Below, piece by piece: positions 48,700 to 61,440 of a stretch of 64,000 bases of DNA. Numbering within the stretch: position 1 is the stretch's first letter; every line of letters starts with the position of its first letter. Below the pieces are notes generated by a model. It made no database searches and was not told where the DNA came from. It worked only from the letters and a program-made list of their open reading frames with translations. Both the position numbers and the translations under genes were made by a program. The DNA comes from Kappaphycus alvarezii (taxonomy: Eukaryota > Rhodophyta > Florideophyceae > Gigartinales > Solieriaceae): assembly GCA_002205965.3 (NCBI GenBank), contig NADL03000699.1:434001-498000 (forward strand), in the 5' to 3' direction.

Positions 48700-51150
48700 T
48701 ACAGTGGGGTATTCAAGACTATGCATGTTGCATCTGCATATGTCTGTGGTAAAGTAATTCACAATTCGTAACGATAAAAGTCATGATTATCCAGCATCAT
48801 GGCTCGGTCTTGTCCTCGATCTCACCACAAGCCATCCAGTCGTTGAATCTGGTCGAGGAGCACAAGACTCTAGCGTGATAGAAGAGCTACCCGCCTCGCT
48901 TCGGGTACCACTGAATGTACATGGCAGTCATTTGCACTTTTGCATCGTGTTTGTGAATATGCACGCTAAACCCACTAGCAAGTCGAAAAGCTGCTGACGC
49001 GGACAAGATACAAGATAAAGTGCCATGATTTCCTGGTGAGATTACCACGCAAAAGCAGACTCGTCCCACTTCCAAATCCCTACAATCGTACCCCAAAGCA
49101 ATCTCCCCATCACGATTGTAGCACGATGACAATGCCCGCCTTGCTCTCGCTCAGTATTCCTAGGTGAGGGCCATTCTTGAGAGACAACCCGCCTTTTTAA
49201 TCACCTCCAATGCTTCCTGCCTAACCATATGGCAAGTTTGGCGCCTGAAATGGTACGATATCTGTAGAGACGATACTCCTTTACATTGACGCCAGTAAAA
49301 CTTGCAACTTTTACAGCACTAATGGGAACCCAACTCAATGCATGAAGTAGTCACATAGCCGGAATTTTCGACCATCCTTGCCCAACCCGGAGCTCTGTAC
49401 GGAATGTTCTATGACGTTTAAGATTAATTCGCTTCCTCTGTGCTAGCGACTAGTGTGTAAGGGGGATTTTTGAGTTATTTTAATGTATGGAAGATGTGGT
49501 CGGTTGTATCCACGCCGGGAGTGCATTGTGCAAGACTAGTGTGTAAGCGGACATTGCTAAACACGAAAGTTCAGTAGACATAGTGATCAAGTCTATTCAT
49601 AGCTTGCTCTTTACAAAGATAAACGTGATATTATTACTCTAGGACAGTGACGGTATGAAAATCCTAACGCACGTACGTACCCAGAACTGGTGCGCGCAAC
49701 TGACATGGACGACCCAGTTAGCTCCCTAGTGTAAGCTCACACACGTTAGTGCATGTTGCCCTGGAAACTAGAGAGCGATCCGAACAAAAGTGCGCTGTGC
49801 CAAGATGAGAATAGATCTCGATAGTCATCATCTGTTTAGGCGCCTCTACTAGCTCTCAACTTATCTCTGTGAAAGCTGAGATGGTAGGCTTCGTCTGCAT
49901 ATTCTTGAATTGAGTTATGTAATCAGACGTTTCCGACGGCAGCACTTAGCTTATAGAGCTGCACAATTTCTGAAGCGTCAGTCACAATTTGGTACGTTGG
50001 TCCCAAGTGTGTGACTGGCGAGAAAAGGCTCCGTTTGAAAGTTTCTGTGGATGTGGGGAATCTCTTCAATAGGAACCGATTTACAGATTCGGGATAGAGT
50101 ATAATTTCACCACTCGGATTCATTGCAACTCCTGTCTGCAAAAAAGTCTGGCTTTAGCCCGCTTGTTCCTGTCACGATTTGCCCTTGCCGGGCCCTCGGG
50201 CGATTCTCGCAAGGTTATTTATTATTTTTCCTGAGGGCTCTGAGACGTAAACTTTGGGACTGCAATTTTAGTGCTTGCACCGTATGAGAAGGTCATCGAG
50301 AGGCCATAGAATTTATGGAACTGAAACCAATTGCATATTCTGTGAGATGGTGGGCACCTCCGGCAACCGACCAAACCAAAACTGCCTGCACTTGATCCTT
50401 CAAACGTGATGGAGTCCTTCGCTGCATGCACCACTGCAGCACAGGCACTAAATGTCGAAAGCACTTTGTACTGTAAACTGTAAATGTACCCATTAAATTA
50501 AATTATTGAAATTATTTCAATCAATCCTTGAAATCTATCGAGCGGCCCGAAGGGCCATTCTGTTACTACATTTTAAACGATAAATATAAGAGCACCCTAC
50601 ATCCTCTAGATTTGAAATTTACAGTACTCTTTAATTTATTGAATTACTCTAGCACACTGTAGTTCTCTAAAGGAGAGTAAGCAATGTGAGTACAACTCTA
50701 AGTTTTGCTGAATCAAATATGATTGGATCATATTTTGAATACAATAAGGATGACGGGCTACGAGTGGACCAATTCAAAATTTAAAATATAATTTTGAGGG
50801 AAGCTTGTTTTTTAAAAATTCAATTTCCCGGAGGAGTACAAGCATTGAGGCTTATCCCCCCAACGGCGATCAGAGCCAGTTTGTTCCTGTATGAATTGTT
50901 TGCAAAAACCTGTACGATGTGAGTCTCACGACGCACGTGCTGGCACTTTTTTCAACTTGGTAAAATACTCTTCCTAGACCTCCGCCATATTGCATACATG
51001 TAGGGAAGAATCTCATAATTATACTTGTATAGGAAGGGGGCAAAGTCGCTGCTTGTAGGGGTAGCCAACACATTCTATTCAAGGAAATCTTCATGACGAG
51101 GACCAATTGCCCAATGCACCGTTGAATAGCATATCCCAGTTTAAAATTTC
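48700..51150. other. No firm gene; one weak minus-strand candidate
   Basis: At 50135-49923 a minus-strand frame of about 71 codons (TGVAMNPSGEIILYPESVNR ... LYKLSAAVGNV) follows a good acceptor (CTTTTTTGCAG). It looks like a 3' exon. I could not join it in phase to the open frames at 50222-50493. Nothing else is recognisable here. Confidence 0.3.
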
Positions 51151-52226
51151 AAATCTTTGCTCCCTCCCGACGAAAACTTCACCCCTCCTGGAGCTCCATT
51201 GCCGGTGGCCCCCTCCTACTCACCGGCACATCCATCAGTACCTCTAAATCCCTATTCTAGTGTTCACCACACGGGCCTCCAAATCCCGTCGATCAATCTT
51301 GACCCTCTTGAAGAGGGTCAAATTGTATCCAAGTCCCCCTACATCTATCGCCATTTCTGATTCGTCTTAATTTCCATACGTTCAACTTTTGCCGATTACA
51401 AGCTCTACCAGCGTAACATTGCCTACTTTCCCTTCCATACTCACTTCGTCGAACCTAATCAAGCCCTATCCCCCTCCACTGACGCCATCATCCTTACAAT
51501 TCCCATCGACCACCACCCCAAAGTTCCTTCTCCAACGACAACAAACAGCACCGTATCCCGCTCTCCAGCAAACGACTGCACTCTCCCAAAAACCCGACGC
51601 CAATCTCCACTGACCTTTCCGTTCTCCTATTGAGCTTTGAAAAGCTCCACACTTTTGTTGCGCCACCAGGCCACCCTCCAGCAAATACGTCTCATCCAAT
51701 TGAAACATCTGCAAGCTCAATCGAATCTCGGACTGAGCTTGAAGTAATACTGCTTACGGTGGCATCCCTGCCGACCCTGCTCACCCACATTTAATTTCGC
51801 GTCATCCAAAACATTTTCTAAGCTTACACAATTTCCAAGTCAAGCCGCACTCCGTTCGTATCTAATTTTCTGTTTTTATCGCGGTGCCCTGCCATTTCAT
51901 CCTTGACGAAGACCCCTACATCCTTGACAAAGAGCCCTACAACTGACCGACCACTCACTCGACCAGAAAGATCATCGACGCTCCTTTTTCGCAACACCGG
52001 CTCCATTATGGAGAGGCAACCTAGCGCAACATCAATTGGGCACTCAAACCTTCAACACCAATCATGACTCTATTCATATTGACGGGTCGATACCCACCAT
52101 CGACGCAGCCGTTTCCAAATTCCTCACTCCAAACATCCATGGACCTCGCTATGAACCCATCGACTGTTCCTATGCCCATGCCTGCATCATCCTCCTCAGA
52201 ACAACGTTAACTTCAACGCGTTCAAT
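51150..52226 (+). other. Pro/Ser/Thr-rich stretch upstream of the Myb gene
   Basis: Successive plus-strand frames (51157-51360, 51389-51613 and 52016 onward) are all low-complexity and rich in Pro, Ser, Thr and Asn. They could be the disordered N-terminal part of the Myb protein, broken by indels, or its 5' leader. There is no domain to decide this. Confidence 0.3.
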
Positions 52227-55050
52227 ATGCCCGTCAACATCAACACCGGATATATGTTCATGCCGGATGAAATCTACCAAAAGGATGACCAACCTTTGTT
52301 TGGGAATGCAGTCCCAAGTGGGCAAAGGGATATGGAGGCCTTCAGTATATCTCCGCAGAAGTTCTCGCATCCGAAACAACAGGCCCGCCCTCCTCAACAG
52401 CAACTTGTTTCACAACCTTACCCCCCCACCGCCAATATCCCAGAACGTTCTTTCAAGCAAACGTCGCTGCACAAAATGTGAGCTACCCAGCCCCCCCGCC
52501 GCAGAATCAACATATTTTTTAACGAGCAACTAATTGCGATGCGTCGGTTCACTGCTCAACAACAAGAAAGACAATTAGCAGCCGCAGCTGCAGCAGCATC
52601 ACGACCTTCCTTGATTCTTCCTGGTCAAAGCATTGGTCAGAGCAGCGGCGCTCCAGAGGCCTGCACCATCACGTAAGCCGAGACCTTCCAAGTCAAAGAC
52701 AAAGGTTGTTCAAAAAGTCTCTACCGCTGAAGCAGTTCGAATGGTTGCGGCTATGGACCGCCCTCCAACGCGACGATCATCCAAGGGAGGTTGGACAAGG
52801 GATGAGGATGACATGCTCAGAGTGGTCATGGAGCATACGAAAAGAACTGGAAAAACATAGCAAAAGCGTTAAACAGCTCTTTTCCAGGGGAGTAAGCGAA
52901 ATGACGTTCAATGTCTTCATCGGTGGCAAAAAGTCCTGCAGCCAGGTTTGAAGAAGGGCCCATGGACACAGCAAGAAGATGAAACCATCACGAGACTTGT
53001 CGTAGAACTTGGGGCGAACAAGTGGAGCCTAATCGCCAAACAACTCCCTGGAAGAATAGGGAAGCAGTGTCGCGAACGTTGGTTCAATCACTTAAACCCA
53101 GCAATCAACAAGAACCCATGGACTGAGGAAGAGGAGCAAATCTTGCGGGAGGCGCATTCACGGATAGGGAACAAGTGGGCTGTTATAGCAAAATATCTGC
53201 CAGGTCGCACTGACAACGCTATCAAGAACCACTATAACGCGACGCAGCGAAGAGCTGCAACGAAAAAGCAAGGGCGAAAATGTAAGGGTAAGGGCTCATG
53301 TGAAACTCCTACAATGTCAGAGAATAACAGTACCTTGTCAAATGTAACGCAATCCAAGAAGCTAGGGCAGAACAACCAATTACAGGCCCTTGCCAAAGTT
53401 GATACGATTGCCCGCGGCTACCCATTCGAGGAGAAACGAAGATTGTTGGTGGTCACGCTGACCATGGGGCCGATAAGCACGTACAGGTGCAGAGTGAAAA
53501 TGTGCAAAATGAGAATGATCTCCAGAATAGGGGAAGCTCGGAAATGCCAATGCCGATGCTCTCTGGGAACGTATTCTGTGATATTACGAACACTGGAAAG
53601 AATACTCCGGAGTATAATGCTATCGCAACTTCAAAGAAAAGACCGTTATCGTCCTCTGCTAAGAACAAAGATACTGCAAAAAAGGTGAGACAAGAAAATG
53701 AGGCGGCAATTACTGCGAAGGCAAACTCAGACCCTTGCAATTCTGCAAACTTGCATCCAACAGAGAAAGCCTCGAACTTCGCACTCCAGGCACACGCGTC
53801 TAAGCCAGGTGATGCTGTTACGACCAAACATGTACTGGTGGATCAAATTACGGAGGGGGTTGTCGAAATGAAGGGGCCCTCGTCGACGCATGCGGAGCTT
53901 CAAAAAACGCCCACAAAGAAAATGGCGACAGGCTGTGACTCGGAAGAAACTCCACCAGGCAAAGCATCGCACATGCCCGTTGCCTCAGGGGAAATTGAGC
54001 CCTTTTCTGATTTCAAGCTGACCATTCCAACATCGAGTCCTCCGGTGACATCAGGGGCTGCAGGGGATAGCAGGCCCCGCCAAGAAAGAGATGGTGCCGC
54101 GATGGGACTGTCGAGCCATGAACAAAAGCCTGGAATGACGGACGGAGGAGATATTGCGATGTTACGCGACCAGCAAAGAGAAAGTAAGCCGCTTTTAAGT
54201 GATAGCGGAGTCAACTGTGGCGTTATCGGCAATCCGTTGCTCCAGACATCGAACTCTCCGGGGCAAAGGAAGCGCGTCACATTCTTCCGTTTTCGACTCC
54301 TCCAAGAGATTCATTTTTACCAGGGCTCCGCGAGCCTGGAACGAACTCAGGAGAGAGTCCTGGGTTCCTCTTCGACCATGAACATGGACTCGAACTACTT
54401 CGGAATCACGCCTTTGGGCAAATCGCCGGGATCCTTGTTTTTTGGAGCTTCGCCGTCACCTGGAGCTGGATCCATACTTGGTGGCCAGTCCAGCCGACCT
54501 GGTGGGTTGTTCACTCCTGGTGGGCTTTTCGGAACCACTCCGAACAACCCAACTAATCGCGGCCGATTTAGGAGCTCGCTTCTTGTTTCTCCTTTTGAAA
54601 CAAACTTGAACAGTGCGTTTGCCGCAGCTGGGACTACACCGACAAAAGGTTCTCAGACAAACCGAGATACTCTTCCCCCCTTGTTCTCCCCTGCGCCATT
54701 GGGTGCCTCTAAGACTGGCCTTCTGGGGAGACCGGACACCCGTGAGCTTCGTGATGGAAAAAGGGACGAAAGGTGAGCAAGATATGGACTCGAGGCTGCA
54801 AGGGTTAGGATTGACCCCGTTGGCAGATATTATGAGAGGCAATGGCGTTAATGGGGAGCTTTCAATGACTCCCTTAAGATCACCATCGACTACGCGACAA
54901 CTGCTTTGGACAACACCTCAACGCGCTGGATCGAGTAACGGCACTGGCCTATTTGATGGGGCCATGGGTCGTGGTTCTTTCCAAGGAAGCGATGGCATTA
55001 TCCCCATAGATCAGTTTCTGGCTCCAACTCCTGATTCAGCACGCAAGTAG
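52227..55050 (+). CDS. Three-repeat (R1R2R3) Myb transcription factor
   Basis: A nuclear DNA-binding protein. R1 starts with [17 protein letters not shown] (about 52783) and continues to [17 protein letters not shown]2 is [11 protein letters not shown] ... [20 protein letters not shown] (from 52949). R3 is [20 protein letters not shown] ... [19 protein letters not shown] (to about 53260). R2 and R3 recognition helices are intact; the last Trp of R3 is Tyr. Three repeats are typical of animal c-Myb and plant MYB3R, which control G2/M genes. The N-terminal region is Asn/Pro/Gln-rich, and the long C-terminus has many SP/TP sites ([26 protein letters not shown]), candidate CDK targets. Single-base shifts occur near 52475, 52833, 52890 (one extra G), 53480, in the 54270-54380 stretch and near 54750, with sense kept across them. 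The start is uncertain. It converges with the transporter gene 175 bp away. Confidence 0.85.
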
Positions 55051-55225
55051 ACCACGCTTACAGATCTTAGATTGCTCTGATTTGGGAATAGACTAGTCAC
55101 TCTTGTGTATAAACCAGAAAGACACGTTAGTCAGCGGCGACCGTTTGGATTTAACTAACTGATAGTTGCGTCAGTCCAATTCTGTTGTTTGTTAGGCATT
55201 TTATGCTTGAATAAGTGGTTCATCG

Positions 55226-56819
55226 TTAAAAGACGCGCTCACCGGTTCCGAAGACATTGTACACTAGAGTCCCTACCAAGTAGAAGAACACTGCAATACC
55301 AAACACCAGGTTCCAAGAGCCGGTGCTGTCCAAGATGTAACCAGTTAGGGCAACCCCAACTATACCAGGAATTGCTGCACCGTATTACTGCTCGCGTTTG
55401 TTCAATCGGCAGGATTTAGTTCCGATATCGGTTTTGAAGCGTACAAACGAAATTCATAGGTGTCAGAGTAATGCCAATTTGACCGGGGACTTCAAACTGC
55501 TAACAGAAGAAAGAAATGGTTCAGGAATCATGAGAACGGGAACTGCGTACCTTATCCCGAGGAGGATACCAGCGTAATCTGGACCAATGTCTTGGTGGTT
55601 AGAGTACACACCACTCTGGGAAAATGAGCCTAGAGCCAGTGCTGGTCATGGACGTCACTGCTATCGCTGGATTTGTGGTTGTTGCGACAAGGCCGAGGAA
55701 TAACGCAGGACCGACAAAACCAATTGTCTGCATGGTCTTTCGAACTGTGGTATAGAATTGTTTCGCGCAAGCATCGCATCCGCAACAAGCCCGCCTACGT
55801 TTGCGGACAGAAACATGGCCAGCCATGGGACGATCGAGAGAAAAGATGACGCGGCGAGATCAAGACCCAACTTTTGGTTGAAATAGGTTGGTAGCCATAT
55901 GAGTAAGACAAAGTAACCTGAAAATCATATGTGCAATGTGAACAAATCAATGCGGCCACCCCTTCGGTTAGAAACACCTCTCGTAAAACTCACAGAGTCC
56001 GCGGAATGACGCCACGGAAAACCATACCCAAGGTTACATCCAAACAGTGTAGATAGATGCTGAGAGATTGGCTATTTAACTTACCCCAGGTAACACAAAA
56101 GTGGGCGACAATAATGGCCCACGTGGCCTGCTTGCTAAAAAGCATTTTCCACGGAACTCGTGTCGGCAACGCGGCACCACGCTTGCCCTTGGATATATTA
56201 GCATCAATGAATGCCCTTCCTTTTCGACAAGGAGGACTAGTTTCTGGGGAGGAAGTGTCACAACTTGCCATACAACCCACCAGGCAAATCCTAATGAACC
56301 GAATATGTAAAATACACTTTGCCATCCAAACTGAACAATAAAGGTTGGACAAAGCCAGAGCCCCACGACAGAACCCAGATACATTCCACTATACACTAGG
56401 GACAGACTGCGCGACCGCTCACTCTCGGGAACCCATTTCGAAATCATGTTGTTCATGGCTGGCATTGCGACACCCTCGCCGACGCCCAGCAAAGCTCTTG
56501 CGGCGAGCAACAAACCGATGTTTGTAGATGCAGCAGCCGGGGTAAGTAATGTCATGCGGACCAGGTGATGACACCAACCGCCAGGACATGCTTGCCGCCA
56601 TACAAATCGGCAAGATACCCACCGGGTATCTGTGTCAAGACGTATCCCCAAAAGAATGAGGACTGGATAATTCCGACTGTAGTTTGAGACCACCCATAAT
56701 ACTTTGCCATGGGCAAAATGGCTACAGAATATTAATTCGATCGCAATTGCAAATGATAAAGGAGACAAAACATAGCAGTACGACTCGAAAACGTTGCGGC
56801 CAGGCTTTAGGGTTGAGCA
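55226..56819 (-). CDS. SLC17/ANTR-type anion transporter (major facilitator superfamily)
   Basis: A membrane transporter of the Na+/phosphate-type anion family. The start MLNPKAWPQRFRVVLLCFVS runs into TM1 and CNCDRIN. Family signatures follow: GYVLTQIPGGYLADLYGGK, ARALLGVGEGVAMPAMN, ISKWVPESERSRSLSLVYSG, LGLDLAASSFLS and GSFSQSGVYSNHQDI, ending TGERVF. There are three exons: 56819-56085, 55917-55551 and 55387-55226. The introns are 167 nt (GTAAGT...TTTCAG) and 163 nt (GTACGC...GAGCAG). Single-base losses are apparent near 56730, 56556, 56269, 55760 and 55379, with a further indel near 55641; the correct residues resume immediately each time. An upstream exon is possible at 57088 (gccgccATG, then AAG/GTAAAT), which might add a targeting peptide. 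The substrate cannot be told from sequence. Algal homologues act at plastid or plasma membranes. Confidence 0.88.
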
Positions 56820-57350
56820 TGGAGGCCAATTGTGTCCATTGCTGTGGTCATCTTCAGGAATGTTGGGATCGTGGTTATGGTGGGTGTTTCTCAGAGTTGC
56901 CACGACTTGATGACGTCGTGTGTAGGTAGGACGGCGGGACTGAAAAGCAGGGGACTTTTTGTGCTGCTGAATTACAGGAAGGACTGGCACTCTTGTAAAG
57001 GAAGGTGTGTGATGAAGTATGAAGGCCCAGGCGTTTGAATGGTGTGGGGGTTTGATTTACCTTGTTGTTGTTGGATACAAGAGGTCATGGCGGCGAATCC
57101 TGAGAGGAACGTAGAAGGAAGTGGGGTTGACTTGAGAACAAGGAGCACGCATTATCTGGGATGCACTTTAGGGTTTTGATGAATCAAGCCGTTGTGGTAT
57201 TGATTCCGTGGTTTTTGTGACGTGGCCGCAGATATCTTAGAGCTGCACACAAGTGATGTCTCAAAAGAGACCAGCCCTGAATTCCGTATTGCTAGGTTAG
57301 AATCTTTGCAATTTTTATCCCAAAATCTCCCGTATCTTTTATCCCGACAC

Positions 57351-58602
57351 ATGAGGTCAGAGCGCCACTTGCAGCTTCATTCCGCGCTTCACCCAATCCT
57401 TGCTTCCTTCGATACCCACGTCCTATCCTCTCTCCCACTGCCTCTACCACCGCTTTTCCCGCATCCTCATCGCCATGCCTTCCACGTGATCTGTTGCGGG
57501 CTCAGCTGCGTTGACATGGAACTCCATGCCTGTAATGTTCCGCAAACCCTCGAGGCTGTTACCACCTTTGGCAACACCACATTCACCGCCGGTGGCTGCG
57601 CACCCCAAACTGCCCGCGCCCTTTCCGCCCTGTCCATCACCTCCAGTGTTCTCACTGTCATCGGTGATGACCCGCATGGTCGCACCCTCCAGTCTCTCCT
57701 CACTGATGCTGGTATCGATCCCTCTTCCATTGTCGTCGATTCCACGGTTTGCACATCCTTAGCCGTACTCCCATTATTCTCTGACGGCACACGCGGCTGC
57801 TTTGTCACGCTCGGTGCCAATGTTTCAGCCAGCGTAGACAATTTGCTTCCACAGAGAGTCCTCGACTCGTTTTCTTCATCCTTCCTTCGAGTCTTCCACT
57901 TTGGTTACCCACATCTCATGCCTCAACTTCAGGGCCACAACCTGCGTTTGCTTTTTGAACGTGTTCGCAAAGCTGCCCCACATCTCATCCTCACTATGGA
58001 CGTGAACGGTGCCGATTCCCAGGAATCATCGAAGCCCCAATTCTGCTTCCAGCACTCGAAATCACCACCGCCGTCCATGCCAATCTAGAAGAAGCCTGCA
58101 TCATAACTGGTCTCGCCAAGCCCGCAGATGCCTCTCATCTCGCTGCTCAGCAAATAAGACCAATCGCCCAGTGGTTCACAGATCATGGCGCTGCAATCTC
58201 CTGCATTACATGTGGAAAGGACGGTGTATTTGTTTCAACAGGCTACGCAAAAGATCCGCGCGAGTGGGCAGCACGTTTCCGAGTTTCAGAAAACCTGGAG
58301 ACAGGGCATTTCTCTATCGACCTGCTGTCAAAATAGCCGATGGTGTCGCGGTCAACGCTAGTGGTGCTGGTGATGCTTTCACAGCAGGTGTCATTTCAGA
58401 ACTAGCGACGTATGCAGGAAGCCGTGGTTTGGAACGGATTGCAGAGGCAGGCATCGTTAGTGCCTTGCACAGGTTGGATCCCACTCTGAGCGGTTCCTCA
58501 CCGACATCCGACATTGATTCTTTACTTAAAAATGTGAAGACACGGCCAAGGTTGATGCCGCGCTCCTCGCTACAACACGGGGAGTTTCTTCGCGAACCTT
58601 GA
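57351..58602 (+). CDS. PfkB-family carbohydrate kinase
   Basis: A ribokinase/fructokinase-type ATP-dependent sugar kinase. After FHVICCGLSCVDMELHACN (the first beta strand) come FTAGGCAPQTARALSALSI (substrate-binding Gly pair), VIGDDPHGRTLQSLLTDAGI, IEAPILLPALEITTAVHANL, EEACIITGL, CITCGKDGVFVS and the C-terminal PfkB signature NASGAGDAFTAGVISELATY (about 58354-58413). The last carries the catalytic Asp and anion hole. The first ATG in frame is 57351; the open frame continues upstream to a GTG at 57222. Two frame changes interrupt it: one near 58022 (apparent loss of a G after CCCAG) and one between about 58295 and 58318. The middle frame encodes a perfectly sensible segment, so it is probably a working gene. 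Exact sugar unknown. It is divergent from the transporter (about 530 bp) and convergent with eIF2 gamma (156 bp). Confidence 0.85.
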
Positions 58603-58758
58603 GCTAGTCCCCCTCCTCAGCTACATCATTCGCGGCTTGGCAGCGCGCGATTTGTTTTTCAAGGACACCCCTGCTGTACAATCCTCCAGGTTCCTGCTGC
58701 CAAACATTTTCAGCGTGACTCTAATGCCCTACTGACACCACCTCATGTAGTTAGGCCT

Positions 58759-60140
58759 CTACGGCAAATCAATCGTGTTACCAGCTCTGATCTGTCCCCA
58801 TCCGATGAGTCTCCAATGCTTGTCAATTCTTCGCGACAGCGCAATTTTTTCCCCGACGGAGGTACAAACTGGATTGGACAGGGCAAATTTAGCGAGATCT
58901 CTCTTCACTGCAGAGACCTTTCCACCGGTGCTGGTACTCCCAATGTTCATCATCAGCAACTCTCCTTTGTTCAGGCGCGACACTTTTGCTTGCTTGCTAT
59001 CACCTTCGGTCTTCATGCCGAGTAGACGACGCAGCAAGAAAAAGTTGACCTCCAGCTCGTTGTAAACTTCTGGTAAATGTCCCTTTGCACCTAGGACATG
59101 GCCGACGAGGCGGTCAGCGCGCGTCAAGGTGGGGTCGATTTTGGTTCCCACGCCAATCAAGCCACCTGGAACGGCGTACTGCAAGTCATTCTGCTCGGCA
59201 TGCATGGAACGGATCACGCTTACGATAGGGGTGCAGTTCATGCGATTGTTAGCGTCACGATACGTGATACCCGGCCTGACCTCGATGGCATCGCCCACCC
59301 TCAAACGCCCTGCATGATAGAACCACCAGCAACGCCGCCCTTGAGATCGTCGACTTCCTCTCCGGGCTTGTTGACATCAAAACTTCTGATTACAATCATG
59401 CGCGGGGAGCTGAGAAAATCGCGGTTGGGAACGGGAACTTTCTTAATGAGATATTCGACGACGACATCAATGTTGTACTTGAGCTGGGCAGAGATGGGAA
59501 TGATAGGGGAATCCTCGGCGACTGTTCCCGTTGTAAACTCGCGGATCTGCTCGTATTGAGCCTCTGCATCGCTCTCTTTGACGAGATCGATTTTGTTTTG
59601 CAAAATGATGATATTCCTAAGCTTCATAATCTCGACAGCTGCCAAATGCTCGCTCGTTTGTGGTTGAGGGCAAGGCTCATTGCCTGCGATCAAAAGCAAG
59701 GCAGCATCCATAACGGCGGCACCATTGAGCATAGTAGCCATGAGAATGTCATGACCTGGACAATCGACAAACGACACATGCCTCATCAACTTCATAGTTC
59801 CATAACAGCCTGATACCTCACAAGGGGGCGAGTCTTCCTTTGAGGATCCGAATGCGCGGAAGCATGCAGGACGCGGACAGGCCTCATCCCTGCATTTGTA
59901 GAGCTTTGCATTTGCATAACCGAGCTTGATGGTGATGTTACGTTCATGCTCGGTCTTGAAGCGGACGGTTTGGACTCCGGAAATCGCCTTGACGACGGTG
60001 GACTTTCCGTGGGCGACATGGCCAATGGTTCCGATGTTGATTGTGGCTTGACGGGAAATGACTTGGGGGGAGAGGGGGGTTAATTCGTTGACGTCAAGAG
60101 TTGCTAGGTCTTGCACGGCAAGGCCGCGAGAATCAGCCAT
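58759..60140 (-). CDS. EIF2S3: Translation initiation factor eIF2, gamma subunit
   Basis: The GTPase subunit of eIF2, which with GTP carries initiator Met-tRNA to the 40S ribosome. Motifs: G1 GHVAHGKS (residues 40-47), switch region [16 protein letters not shown], zinc knuckle Cys at 83, 88, 107 and 112, G3 DCPGHD (126-131), G4 NKID (182-185) and PIISAQ-type G5 ([14 protein letters not shown]). The C-terminal beta-barrel domains follow: [35 protein letters not shown] and [18 protein letters not shown] at the end. The length of about 460 residues matches the family. The frame shifts once near 59304 (GGCGTTTGAGG, where GGC-GTN-TTG-AGG is expected), an apparent one-base loss in a T run. As an essential gene it is unlikely to be dead, so this is best explained as a sequencing error. 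No intron. Confidence 0.95.
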
Positions 60141-60459
60141 ATTGGGGGATTACGGATGAGCAGATGTGTTGAGAGGGACTGGAGACAGGTATGATGTTGG
60201 ATGAGGGGTGCGGTACTAGTTTGGAGAATGAGGATATGGGGTGAGAGGGATGCAATGTTTTGTTTGTTTGCGGCGTAAGACGGTGAAAGGAATGGCGGGG
60301 GAAGAATGAGTAATGGGCAAAACGGCACATGAAAGAGGAGCGGAGGCCTTCCGCTACGATTCCGTCATTCCAGAGATTTTTGAGTGGGGCAAAAATATAT
60401 CAAAAATTTTGAAAGTTTTTTCTCCTTTTTCTTGGCGTCGACGGCGACCCCAACTTGGA

Positions 60460-60910
60460 TACAAATACTGTACCGTACAGTATTCCAACGCCTTGTCTAC
60501 ATACAATTCTACCCGACTGATCTGATGGAAACAACTGTACATTACAGTAATGTACTGTACCATTGCACACCGCCTTATCGCGTTGTTTACTGTACTGTAC
60601 TGTACCTTCAGCACGGTAGTGTACCATCGAGCCATTGAGCCATCTTTATCCATCCGTCCGACAACCTACATGTTGTACAGTACATGTCAAATCTCTAGCG
60701 AGCTAGTCGACAATCATGTAGCCGCGATGCTCTGGAGACCTTGCATACGGAATGCCCTAGCTACGGTAGACTAGCTAGAGATCAAATCTTGAATCCTCAC
60801 ATTTTACCTGCCGCCTCTGTAAATGGCATGTTCTTGATGTCCCGAGTCCTCGATGTCGTTATTCACTACTGTACTGTACTGTACTGTACTGTACTGTACT
60901 GTTACCAACA
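60460..60910. repeat. TACTG-rich intergenic DNA with a pentanucleotide array
   Basis: (TACTG)n runs for about seven units at 60867-60902. The surrounding 400 bp is dense in TACTGTAC/GTACAGTA palindromic words (about 60467, 60541, 60550, 60592 and 60675). The same word occurs in other gaps of the window, for example near 10990, 41025, 43889 and 46070. It lies in the gap between the eIF2 gamma and B-box genes, where no gene is seen from 60141 to 61440. Confidence 0.85.
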
Positions 60911-61440
60911 TTTGATCCCAAGCCCGGCCTTTCGCCATATCTACGGTATTGAAACAGGTTTAGTGACCATTGACCTCGTCTAATGCTAGCAGATTGCAGC
61001 CACTGGGTTCGGACCCCACATCCAGATGATTGTGAATCTATCTGTCTCTAATGTCACTGCCGACAGTACTTGAACGGATGAAGGGGCGTGAGGTGATAGG
61101 TCATTGCAGCATTTAAGGCTTGAATGGATCAAGGAGATGGCATGAATAGAGGATTGGAGGTATCGGTTTTCAGATGCAGTAAAGACCATGTTCCTCTGTT
61201 GTTTCAGGTATTCTCCGATTGATCCTCTCCCATGGCGTTCAGTACACCCGTTTGCAACAAGTCCAGCCTAGTGACAGTCACACCACGCCCCCAACTACTG
61301 TACCACTCTCCCCGCTGACCTACCCCGTACCACTCTCCATATACCCTCAATACAACGACGACAGACCCCAGCACACACCCACACGATTAGAATTAATACA
61401 AACTCCCCCCCCTTACTCCCAAAGTTATCCCACCCCCACA

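Noticed and set aside
56076-56990. The 304-codon minus-strand frame as a complete protein
   Set aside because: Its first 130 or so codons and its last 60 are out of frame with the transporter. Only the middle is real coding sequence; the gene is spliced and shifted.
57222-57350. N-terminal extension of the PfkB kinase from a GTG codon
   Set aside because: There is no ATG in that extension, and the family does not need it. The ATG at 57351 is preferred.
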